NCBI GenBank assembly: GCA_021789565.1
Contig: JAJYJL010000648.1
Span: 1-5,598 of the forward strand
Direction: 5' to 3'
Source of the DNA: Acidobacteriota bacterium
Lineage (GTDB): Bacteria; Acidobacteriota; Terriglobia; UBA7540
DNA length: 5,598 nucleotides
Part shown: in pieces, positions 1 to 5,593 of the stretch
Position numbering within the stretch: position 1 is the stretch's first letter
Layout of the letters: each line of letters begins with the position of its first letter
The notes under the pieces: model-generated
Seen by the model: the letters and a program-made list of their open reading frames with translations, nothing else
Database searches by the model: none
Told to the model about the DNA's origin: nothing
Program-made: the position numbers and the translations under genes

Positions 1-118
1 CTTGCGCGGCCAGCACGGCTTTCACCTGCCTCAGCGGAAACGTTGTGGTCAACACGCCCAGACTGACGTAATCAGTAATTCGAGTCCCTTTCGGAAGTTC
101 AGCCAAGGTACGAGCCAT
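1..118 (-). CDS. IS4-family transposase, N-terminal fragment cut by window edge
   Basis: The minus-strand frame starts with ATG at 118 and stays open to the window edge, giving 39 complete codons. The protein begins MARTLAELPKGTRITDYVSL and continues with a threonine-rich stretch (LGVLTTTFP) and RQVKAVLAAQ. This pattern is characteristic of the helical N-terminal domain of IS4 transposases (the Nterm_IS4 type), which precedes the DDE catalytic domain. The catalytic residues lie outside the window, so intactness cannot be judged. A strong ribosome binding site, GAGAGGAG (complement of 127-134), sits 8 bases before the ATG and fixes the start. The gene points away from the sugar-enzyme genes, so the IS inserted with its transposase divergent from them. 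Confidence 0.8.
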   Translation of the reverse strand, partial: MARTLAELPKGTRITDYVSLGVLTTTFPLRQVKAVLAAQ

Positions 119-126
119 CTGCGGTG

Positions 127-134
127 CTCCTCTC
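127..134 (-). promoter_or_regulatory. Shine-Dalgarno of the transposase
   Basis: GAGAGGAG on the minus strand, 8 bases upstream of the ATG at 118, decides the transposase start. Confidence 0.65.
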
Positions 135-183
135 AACAGCATGAGAGAAGCATACCGCAAATTAAGCTAAGTGAACAGTATTG

Positions 184-311
184 GGATTAAATGGCAGACT
201 CTTGGCGAAAACATTCCGGAGCCTTGGAATTTGCACAGCCTGGCGCAGGACAGGGGCGGCTCTTACTGGAAGGTGTTTCGATGGATGGGTAACAGGCATC
301 AAAGTCAGTGA
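184..311 (+). pseudogene. Possible C-terminal remnant of a gene truncated by the IS
   Basis: Just inside the presumed IS boundary a plus-strand frame (codons from 183/186) runs about 41 codons to TGA at 309-311. Going upstream, the frame is closed by TAA at 168-170, which lies within the IS tip, and it has no start codon of its own near the junction. The residues look protein-like: four tryptophans and segments such as ENIPEPWNLHSL and RGGSYWKVFRWMGN. It ends 55 bases before the dehydratase start, a spacing that would suit an upstream operon gene. I do not recognise the family. A second frame from ATG 191 to TAA 290-292 is also open, so coding status is uncertain. No clear promoter was found between 184 and 366. 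Confidence 0.35.
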
Positions 312-366
312 TCCTTGATAGTGCGCAGGTTTTCGAGAACTGCATTGGCGGCTAGGGACGGGATCG

Positions 367-1554
367 ATGAAGATCGCTAAAGTTGAAACGGTTCGCTATG
401 CCAAGCAGCCCAACATCCTCTGGGTGCGCATTCACACCGACGATGGCTTAGTCGGATTAGGCGAAACCTACTATCTTCCCGCGGCCGTCGAGGCCGTGAT
501 TCATGACATGATTGCAGATTTCCTGATCGGGTCGAGCCCGCTCGACGTCGAGAGAATCTGGGATAGCGTCTTCAGTTGGATGAATTTTTTCGGGTACGCA
601 GGCGCTGAGATGCGTGCGCTTTCCGCGGTGGACATTGCTTTGTGGGACCTCATTGGGCAGGCCGTAGGCCAACCGATTTACAATCTTCTCGGGGGAATGT
701 GTCGAGACAGGGTTCGCGTTTACAATACCTGCATCGACGCGGGTCCCTACAAGGACCAGACGGATTTCGTCGAACGTCCGGCGGCACTTGCCAGAAGCCT
801 CTATAGCCAGGGAATTAAGGCCCTGAAAATGTGGCCGTGGGATCGGTTCGCCCCGCAACTTAAGGGTGGAATCACGATGGGGCCGGCCGGCTGGTCGGCG
901 GCGGGGCCTTCAGGGGCGTATCTATCCTCCGTAGACTTGGACGCAGGCCTCCAGAGCGTTAAGAAAATACGCGAGGCCCTGGGGAACAGGATCGAGATAT
1001 TGATCGAAGGGCACGCACGGTGGGACCTGAACTGCGCGTTACGGATTGCCCGGGCCCTAGAGCCTTATGACGTTCTGTGGATGGAAGACATGATCAAGCC
1101 GGACAGCGCGGATGATCTCGCGCGTTTAGCTTCCGAAAGCCGTGTGCCGCACTGCGTGAGCGAGCGGCTTTTCACCCGTTATGGGTATCGCGAAATGCTC
1201 GAAGCTCACGCCTCCCATGTGGTGATGCCCGACCTGATTTGGACGGGCGGGATCACGGAGGGGCGTAAGATCGCGGTGCTGGCGGATACGTTCCATCTGC
1301 CTATTGCACCGCACGACTGCACGGGCCTGATCACGATCTTCGCCAACCTTCATGTTTGCGCTTCGGCGATGAACGTGATGATCCTGGAAACCGTTCGTGG
1401 GTTTTACGAAGGCTGGTATTCCGACGCCTATACGGATAATCTCGTGGTCCGGGAAGGCTTTGCTCAGATGCCAACCGAGCCTGGACTCGGCATTGCGTTG
1501 CGCAAGGAACTTCTCAGCCGTCCCGATGTGAGCTTTTGTACTTCACCGGGTTGA
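367..1554 (+). CDS. Enolase-superfamily (mandelate racemase/muconate lactonizing) acid-sugar dehydratase
   Basis: This 395-residue cytoplasmic enzyme belongs to the mandelate racemase branch of the enolase superfamily. It should use Mg2+ to abstract the proton alpha to a carboxylate and eliminate water from a sugar acid. The capping domain spans roughly residues 1-125 and the barrel the rest. Metal ligands read as E214 (IEGHARW), E240 (WMED) and E266 (SERL). The His-Asp dyad is H316 (APHDCTG) with D289 (MPDLIW), and E341 ends the last strand. The ligand-to-ligand spacing 26-26-23-27-25 and the E-x-H pattern with H216 match D-galactonate dehydratase (DgoD) as I recall it, better than mandelate racemase itself. 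K154 (KALKMWP) lies on the usual lysine strand. Residues 158-190 form a Gly/Ala-rich insertion after that strand and may shape specificity. ATG 367 is preceded by AGGGA at 354-358. A small ORF begins 2 bases after the stop. Family confidence is high; the exact substrate (galactonate or another aldonate) is inferred. Confidence 0.9.
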   Translation: MKIAKVETVRYAKQPNILWVRIHTDDGLVGLGETYYLPAAVEAVIHDMIADFLIGSSPLDVERIWDSVFSWMNFFGYAGAEMRALSAVDIALWDLIGQAVGQPIYNLLGGMCRDRVRVYNTCIDAGPYKDQTDFVERPAALARSLYSQGIKALKMWPWDRFAPQLKGGITMGPAGWSAAGPSGAYLSSVDLDAGLQSVKKIREALGNRIEILIEGHARWDLNCALRIARALEPYDVLWMEDMIKPDSADDLARLASESRVPHCVSERLFTRYGYREMLEAHASHVVMPDLIWTGGITEGRKIAVLADTFHLPIAPHDCTGLITIFANLHVCASAMNVMILETVRGFYEGWYSDAYTDNLVVREGFAQMPTEPGLGIALRKELLSRPDVSFCTSPG

Positions 1555-1555
1555 G

Positions 1556-1663
1556 ATGGCAAAGCGCGTCGGCAGCCGCCGAGGCGCGGCCAAAGCGCGC
1601 GGGGGGTTGGGTAGCCGTCCTAGGCAAGACCCGGAACTAGAAAAAGCCAAGGAGCTGAGCTAG
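1556..1663 (+). CDS. Small basic ORF, 35 aa, filling the gap exactly (hypothetical)
   Basis: An ATG-started frame of 35 codons begins one base after the dehydratase stop (TGA 1552-1554). Its TAG (1661-1663) directly abuts the ATG of the next gene. The peptide has ten Lys/Arg and four Asp/Glu. Basic residues with Gly and Ala fill positions 1-23, and a short acidic-basic tail (DPELEKAKEL) follows, a pattern seen in disordered nucleic-acid-binding tails. No family is recognised. The only upstream Shine-Dalgarno candidate is a weak GGG at 1548-1550, so translation would depend on coupling to the dehydratase. It is in the same frame as the metallohydrolase and separated from it only by the TAG. 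It may be a real small protein, a coupling leader, or chance openness in GC-rich DNA. Confidence 0.3.
   Translation: MAKRVGSRRGAAKARGGLGSRPRQDPELEKAKELS
1649..1654 (+). promoter_or_regulatory. Shine-Dalgarno of the metallohydrolase
   Basis: AAGGAG lies 9 bases before ATG 1664. This supports that start over the in-frame ATG at 1679 and argues that the metallohydrolase initiates independently rather than as an extension of the small ORF. Confidence 0.7.
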
Positions 1664-2455
1664 ATGGCTAACGAATGCATGCAATCGGTCCGGCGGTTCA
1701 AGGTTGACCGAGGATCCGTAGGCCTATGGTGGTTGGGGCAGATGGGGTACCTTATCAAAACATCCGAAGGGACATTGATATCTATTGATGCCTACCTCAC
1801 CAACTCTTGTGCGAAGATCGGAAACTCTCTGGGGCTGAATTTCAACCGCAAGGTTCCGGTTTTCATCCCACCAGACTCTTTGGATGTCGATTATTTTCTC
1901 TGCACGCATAGCCATTACGATCACGCGGATCCCGAAACCATCGGACAGCTTCGAAAAGAGCACATCAACCTGTTCGTGGGGCCGGGGCTCGCATGCGAAA
2001 CGTTCGCACAATGCGGAGTCGAAGGGAGCAAGATCCGCCAGATCTACCCTGGCGGAAAGGTTCAGATAGCCGAGGTGACGGTTCACGGCACCTTCGCCAT
2101 GCCGACGGATGACTCCGACTTGAATCATATGGGGTTCACGCTCGCCATCGAAAATGGACCCCGCATTTATATTTCCGGCGATACGGATTACAGCGGCCTG
2201 CTAAGCCATATCAAAAAGCTTGCTCCGGACGTCATGATCACCTGCATGAACGGTGGATTTAACAACCTTAGTTCTTGGGAGGCTGCGGACGTGGCCAGCA
2301 TGATAAAGCCTAAAATTGCCATCCCCTGCCATTACGATATGTTCCCTGATAATGCGGCTGACCCCGAGCAGTTTCGAGCGTCTCTCCGTCACAAGGCGCC
2401 CGAGGTGCACTATCAACGCCTGGAATATGTGAAGCCCTTTGTTTTCAAGTCCTAA
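1664..2455 (+). CDS. UlaG-like metallo-beta-lactamase-fold hydrolase (putative lactonase)
   Basis: This 263-residue cytoplasmic protein has the full metal-binding set of the metallo-beta-lactamase fold: H82-x-H84-x-D86-H87 (THSHYDHADP), H155 (LNHMGF), D173 (SGDTDYS) and H223 (PCHYDMFPDN). The early GLWWLGQMGYLIK and IDAY strands and the late CHYDMFPDN loop resemble the branch containing UlaG, the L-ascorbate-6-phosphate lactonase. The length is shorter than UlaG itself (about 350 residues as I recall). In this setting, hydrolysis of a sugar lactone made by the downstream SDR is a reasonable role. The fold also covers phosphodiesterases and other hydrolases, so the substrate is inferred only from context. 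The last 17 bases overlap the next reading frame, which suggests translational coupling. Confidence 0.85.
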   Translation: MANECMQSVRRFKVDRGSVGLWWLGQMGYLIKTSEGTLISIDAYLTNSCAKIGNSLGLNFNRKVPVFIPPDSLDVDYFLCTHSHYDHADPETIGQLRKEHINLFVGPGLACETFAQCGVEGSKIRQIYPGGKVQIAEVTVHGTFAMPTDDSDLNHMGFTLAIENGPRIYISGDTDYSGLLSHIKKLAPDVMITCMNGGFNNLSSWEAADVASMIKPKIAIPCHYDMFPDNAADPEQFRASLRHKAPEVHYQRLEYVKPFVFKS

Positions 2456-4625
2456 TCGCCGTGCGGCAGCCGTCGTGCCTAACTCTCACTCTCAAGACTC
2501 GCAACGCCCTGCCTTTTCAGCGGCCATCACGCTAGCCGTGATGCTCTTGATGGCGCGGTTCGCGGCGGCGGCGCCCTTGCAGCGCCTCCAGAACCACGGC
2601 CCTTGGCGGCTGGCCACGGAAGATACCGAAATTGTTCTTTCCGTTCAAAACGGATGGCCGGTTCTCACAGAGCTGACTTCGACGGGGCCAGAACATAATT
2701 GGCTATCCTCTCCGTGCAGAGAAACCTTGATGCGGGGGGCCCTCTTGGACGGAGTATCGCGGAATACGGACTGGAAGTTTGAAGGGGCAGATTGGGATGC
2801 CCAAAGTGGCGAACTGACTCTTCGCTACAGCAATGCTCACCCACGGCTCGATCTCAAGTCAGTGTGGCGGGCTAGGCCAGGACACGGGCCGGTCGAGCAC
2901 TGGATGACCATTGTCAACGATTCTCAAAGCACGGTGACCGTGACGCATCAGGACAGTCTGACCTTAAAGGGACTTGCGTCCGGCGAACCCGCTCAGGCTT
3001 GGTGGATCAACCGAGGAGGAAACACGCCTAGCCTCAAAGGAGGCGTATTCACGGTGAACGTTAATTCTGACTTGGACCAGGTTCTGGTAAGTAATCCAAT
3101 GGATGGGTCTAGTTCTGTCCCATGGCTTGCCGTTCAAGTCGGACATGATCGCGGGCTTTACGTCGGCTGGGAGTTCTCTGGCGTCGGCCGCATCCATATT
3201 AAAACTATCGCTGAAAAGCCCGTGAGATTTGATGTCAAGATTGGTCTGGAGCCGAACTTTAAGACTGATATTCCGGCCGGCCACACGTTCCTAGTGCCAC
3301 CAGCCTTCATCGGGTGCTACAAGGGTACCGTGGATGATGGCAGCTACACGTTGCACCGCTTCATCTTAGACAAGCTGTCTCCACCCCGTCCCAAAGGACA
3401 GCCCTACCCCACACTGGCGTACAACCTCTACCTCGATGCGGGAGGGGACAAAGCGCGTGAGTCGGATGTTTTGAACAGCGCCGCCTTCTGCAAGCGGCTC
3501 GGCTTTGAGACTTTCGTGCCCGACGCGATGTGGTTTCCGAAGGACGGTGACTGGCGATGGGACCCGGCGCGTTTTCCGCAGGGCGAGAAACCCATTGAAG
3601 AATACGTCCTTCAGCATGGCATGAAGCTGGGCCTATGGCTTGCGTTTACACACGGCGGAGATTCCGAGCACCCGGGAGCGATGAACGTTTTTCGACATCC
3701 GGATTGGTTCAACGAGAAGGTCGGGCCGGACTGGAAGTCACACGCCATCAACTGGGCCCCGCTTCTCGATCTAGGATACGGGCCAGCGCGGGAATGGGTG
3801 GAGACGGAGCTGGAGAAAGTGATTGCAGAAAATCATCTTGATTACCTCAAGCACGACTTCAGCCCGATTGTCACCCAATGCGTGCAGACTGATCACCCGC
3901 ATCACTACGGGGTGGATGTCAGTTACTGGTCCACTCTCGGCTACTACCAGGTAATGGACACACTGAGGAAGAAGTTTCCCAACCTTGTTTTCGAAGGCTG
4001 TTCCGGGGGCGGTCATATCAAGGATTTTGGTTACATCAAACGTGTCCATTATATTGTGACCACCGATACCCTCTCCGCCTTGCCCGACCGCCAGAGCATT
4101 TACGACTCGACCTATGCATTTCCACCCCCTGTCTTGATGGCTTACACGTACGAGAATCTCTATAACAAGACTTCCGATGCCCCTCGCCCATACTTATGGC
4201 GCTCGGCGATGATGAGCGCCTGGCAGATCGATCCCACGCACACTGCCAACTGGTCGCCGAAGGAGATTGCAGAGGTCAAACATCAGGTCGAAATCTATAA
4301 GTCTTGGATTCGGCCGATTCTGGATGATTGTGAAGTGCACCACATTCTGCCGCGGCCGGACGGCATTCATTGGGACGGAATGTTTTATTGGAGTCCGAGC
4401 CTCAAGCGCGGCACCGTTTACATTTTTCGTCCCAACAATGACCAAATGACGCAACGAGTGCGGCTGGCGGGGTTGCAGCCCGGCGTGGGCTATCAGATCA
4501 GCTCGGAGGATGGGTCGGTTCCCCCGGGCGTCTGGTCGGGGGCCGAGTTGATGGCGCATGGGCTTTTGATCAAGCTGCCTCATAAATACAGCAGCGATCT
4601 CATCTACGTGCAACAGCGTCTTTGA
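2439..4625 (+). CDS. Secreted GH36-type alpha-galactosidase-like glycoside hydrolase
   Basis: This 728-residue protein is predicted to hydrolyse terminal alpha-galactosides, probably in the periplasm or outside the cell. Residues about 25-45 form a hydrophobic signal segment (AAITLAVMLLMARFAAAA) with likely cleavage in the AAAA run. A beta-rich N-terminal domain spans about 50-310, the TIM barrel about 320-640, and a C-terminal beta-domain follows. The nucleophile is D473 in DYLKHDFSP. The acid/base is probably D543 in VTTDT, 70 residues later, a spacing typical of GH36. FEGCSGGG at 518-525 is the GH36 Cys/Gly loop, and DGDWRWDPARFPQG (369-382) matches a conserved barrel motif. Two positions differ from the GH36 consensus I recall: KHD for KWD and GGGH for GGGR. 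The start is uncertain. TTG 2439, within the metallohydrolase gene, has only a weak GTGAAG upstream; GTG 2475 also keeps the signal peptide. Related specificities such as alpha-N-acetylgalactosaminidase remain possible. Confidence 0.85.
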   Translation: MFSSPNRRAAAVVPNSHSQDSQRPAFSAAITLAVMLLMARFAAAAPLQRLQNHGPWRLATEDTEIVLSVQNGWPVLTELTSTGPEHNWLSSPCRETLMRGALLDGVSRNTDWKFEGADWDAQSGELTLRYSNAHPRLDLKSVWRARPGHGPVEHWMTIVNDSQSTVTVTHQDSLTLKGLASGEPAQAWWINRGGNTPSLKGGVFTVNVNSDLDQVLVSNPMDGSSSVPWLAVQVGHDRGLYVGWEFSGVGRIHIKTIAEKPVRFDVKIGLEPNFKTDIPAGHTFLVPPAFIGCYKGTVDDGSYTLHRFILDKLSPPRPKGQPYPTLAYNLYLDAGGDKARESDVLNSAAFCKRLGFETFVPDAMWFPKDGDWRWDPARFPQGEKPIEEYVLQHGMKLGLWLAFTHGGDSEHPGAMNVFRHPDWFNEKVGPDWKSHAINWAPLLDLGYGPAREWVETELEKVIAENHLDYLKHDFSPIVTQCVQTDHPHHYGVDVSYWSTLGYYQVMDTLRKKFPNLVFEGCSGGGHIKDFGYIKRVHYIVTTDTLSALPDRQSIYDSTYAFPPPVLMAYTYENLYNKTSDAPRPYLWRSAMMSAWQIDPTHTANWSPKEIAEVKHQVEIYKSWIRPILDDCEVHHILPRPDGIHWDGMFYWSPSLKRGTVYIFRPNNDQMTQRVRLAGLQPGVGYQISSEDGSVPPGVWSGAELMAHGLLIKLPHKYSSDLIYVQQRL

Positions 4626-4646
4626 CCGGCTTGCCTGGCAAGCGGG
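4626..4646 (+). other. Small hairpin between the glycosidase and SDR genes
   Basis: GCTTGC (4629-4634) and GCAAGC (4638-4643) form a 6-bp stem with a 3-base loop, extended by CC/GG (4626-4627 with 4645-4646) across one mismatch. No run of T follows, so it is not a standard intrinsic terminator. It begins directly after the glycosidase stop codon and could protect or process the transcript, or be incidental. Confidence 0.3.
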
Positions 4647-4658
4647 CATACGCCACAC

Positions 4659-4664
4659 AAAGGA
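4659..4664 (+). promoter_or_regulatory. Shine-Dalgarno of the SDR gene
   Basis: AAAGGA lies 8 bases before ATG 4673. It selects this start over the longer frame opening with TTG at 4622, whose extra 17 residues do not look like an SDR N-terminus. Confidence 0.65.
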
Positions 4665-4672
4665 CTGATTCC

Positions 4673-5416
4673 ATGAAACTCAAGGAAAAGGTAGCAGTCA
4701 TCACCGGCGCAGCATCCGGAATTGGAGCCGCCACGGCCAAGCTCTTTGCCCGTGAAGGGGCAAGAGTGGTCGTGGCGGATATTGACAGGGAGAAAGGCCA
4801 GCGCGTGGTCCAGGAGATTAGCTCCGAGGGGCGGCAAGCCCGTTTTATCCTTACCGATGTCGGTCAGCGAGACCAATGGGAGCGGCTGGTGCAAGCGACC
4901 GTTCAGGAATTTGGGAGAATTGACATTCTTCATAACAACGCTTTCTCGAATGTGGCCAAGCCGGTGGCCGAGCTGGAAGAATCCGAATGGGATCACACTC
5001 TGGCCGTCACGTTGAAGGCGGCGTTTCTGGGGTCAAAATACGTCATCCCTCATATGCTGAGAGCCGGTTCCGGAGTGATCCTTAACACCGGATCCATTCA
5101 CGCCTTAATAGCATTCCCTCAAAATCCGGCTTATGACGTTGCGAAGGCGGGGCTGTTGGCGCTCACGCGCTCATTGGCCCTGGACTATGCGCCGCAGATA
5201 CGGGCGAACGCTATGCTTCCCGGGTCAATTGATACGGGTCCAACGAAGCTAGTGTCAGATGAAGAGCGCCAGATTTGTTTGCAACGAACCGTTCTGGGAC
5301 GTTTGGGCACCGGTGAGGAGATTGCCCGCGCGGCTTTGTTCCTTTGTAGTGACGATTCATCGTTTGTGACTGGCGCCTCCGTCGTAGTTGATGGCGGATG
5401 GACCACCCGTTGGTAA
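4673..5416 (+). CDS. Short-chain dehydrogenase/reductase (SDR), likely NAD-dependent sugar dehydrogenase
   Basis: This 247-residue classical SDR has a Rossmann fold. The cofactor motif is T11-G12-A-A-S-G16-I-G18. D36 ends strand 2 (VVVADID), which usually means NAD(H) rather than NADP(H). TDV (61-63) binds the adenine region. The catalytic residues are S141 (NTGSIH), Y154 and K158 (YDVAK), followed by PGSIDT (183-188) and the C-terminal VVVDGGW. The length is standard for the family. Two family positions differ: HNNAF (87-91) has Phe where NNAG is usual, and T113 (VTLKAAF) sits where the catalytic Asn is commonly found. ATG 4673 is chosen because its N-terminus MKLKEKVAVITG is typical and a good ribosome binding site precedes it. 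It lies 47 bases downstream of the glycosidase. Oxidation of galactose or a similar aldose to the lactone is inferred from context; it could instead act on another sugar intermediate. Confidence 0.9.
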   Translation: MKLKEKVAVITGAASGIGAATAKLFAREGARVVVADIDREKGQRVVQEISSEGRQARFILTDVGQRDQWERLVQATVQEFGRIDILHNNAFSNVAKPVAELEESEWDHTLAVTLKAAFLGSKYVIPHMLRAGSGVILNTGSIHALIAFPQNPAYDVAKAGLLALTRSLALDYAPQIRANAMLPGSIDTGPTKLVSDEERQICLQRTVLGRLGTGEEIARAALFLCSDDSSFVTGASVVVDGGWTTRW

Positions 5417-5428
5417 GGCTTGAATGAA

Positions 5429-5469
5429 CCCTAGGGCACAGGATCGTTTGGTTCTGCCCGGTGTTAGGG
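5429..5469 (+). other. Bulged hairpin just after the SDR gene
   Basis: CCCTA (5429-5433) pairs with TAGGG (5465-5469). Directly inside, GGGCA (5434-5438) pairs with TGCCC (5455-5459). This gives ten base pairs with a 5-base bulge (5460-5464) and a 16-base loop. No T-tract follows, so termination is not well supported. It may be the first element of the leader before the gene at 5594, or a 3'-end structure of the SDR transcript. GGATCGTT occurs in its loop (5441-5448) and again at 5468-5475. Confidence 0.3.
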
Positions 5470-5499
5470 ATCGTTAAATCCAAGAATCGAGATTGGCTG

Positions 5500-5532
5500 G
5501 AGGGAGGAGCGACTGAAAGGTCGCTCACCCTC
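5500..5532 (+). promoter_or_regulatory. Leader hairpin that would free the downstream Shine-Dalgarno
   Basis: GAGCGAC (5507-5513) and GTCGCTC (5520-5526) form a perfect 7-bp stem with a TGAAAG loop. A further 5-bp stem, GAGGG (5500-5504) with CCCTC (5528-5532), extends it across a small internal loop. The 3' strand uses TCACCCTC (5525-5532), the same bases that can pair with the Shine-Dalgarno sequence at 5583-5590, so the two folds exclude each other. The regulatory role is inferred from this pairing; the pairing itself is visible. Confidence 0.45.
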
Positions 5533-5590
5533 GCGGGATGTGTGTTATAGAGATTTTGGAAGAAATCTTTGACGCACACCCGGAGGGTGA
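5525..5590 (+). promoter_or_regulatory. Extended hairpin able to sequester the Shine-Dalgarno
   Basis: TCACCCTC (5525-5532) is perfectly complementary to GAGGGTGA (5583-5590), which contains the ribosome binding site of the gene at 5594. Inside this closing stem, GTGTG (5540-5544) pairs with CACAC (5575-5579), and AGATTT (5551-5556) pairs with AAATCT (5563-5568) around a TGGAAG loop. A-U and G-U pairs extend the last stem at 5548-5550 with 5569-5571. The whole arm therefore stacks into one long imperfect hairpin. It does not match a riboswitch class I know. Translational control by a ligand, protein or temperature is possible but unproven. Confidence 0.45.
5582..5587 (+). promoter_or_regulatory. 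Shine-Dalgarno of the gene starting at 5594
   Basis: GGAGGG lies 6 bases before ATG 5594. It is one of the strongest ribosome binding sites in the window and is embedded in the predicted sequestering helix. Confidence 0.6.
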
Positions 5591-5593
5591 ACG

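Larger units (their letters stand above)
1..183 (-). mobile_element. IS4-family insertion sequence, one end (partial)
   Basis: This is the transposase-start-proximal end of an insertion sequence whose remainder lies left of the window. The support is the IS4-type transposase N-terminus on the minus strand and a 65-base leader between it and a plausible element tip. Read on the minus strand, the tip is taken as CAATACTGTTCACTTAG (183 down to 167), which has the general look of an IS4-family terminal repeat, but this is from memory. The second end, which would prove the inverted repeat and reveal a target duplication, is outside the window. The exact boundary could therefore be off by several bases. 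Confidence 0.6.

Noticed and set aside
2..190. Plus-strand 62-codon open frame at the left edge
   Set aside because: It lies opposite the IS4 transposase start and its ribosome binding site, and its residues resemble no protein family.
191..292. ATG-started plus-strand frame of 33 codons after the IS
   Set aside because: It has no ribosome binding site, and the overlapping frame ending at 311 has more protein-like residues.
4194..4658. 154-codon minus-strand frame opposite the glycosidase C-terminus
   Set aside because: It is antisense to a gene with clear family motifs and shows no recognisable domain; other minus-strand frames across the cluster were dismissed for the same reason.
4622..4672. 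Extended N-terminus of the SDR gene from TTG 4622
   Set aside because: ATG 4673 has a well-spaced AAAGGA and gives a typical SDR N-terminus; the extra residues are translated intergenic sequence overlapping the glycosidase stop.
5429..5475. Intrinsic terminator after the SDR gene
   Set aside because: The stem is bulged with a large loop and no run of T follows it, so it is reported only as a hairpin.
5448..5478. Possible promoter (TTGGTT with GTTAAA) before the gene at 5594
   Set aside because: The spacing is 19 bases and both boxes are poor matches, so it is not supportable.
5211..5579. 122-codon minus-strand frame covering the leader region
   Set aside because: It runs antisense to the SDR C-terminus and through the hairpin-forming region, with no family resemblance.
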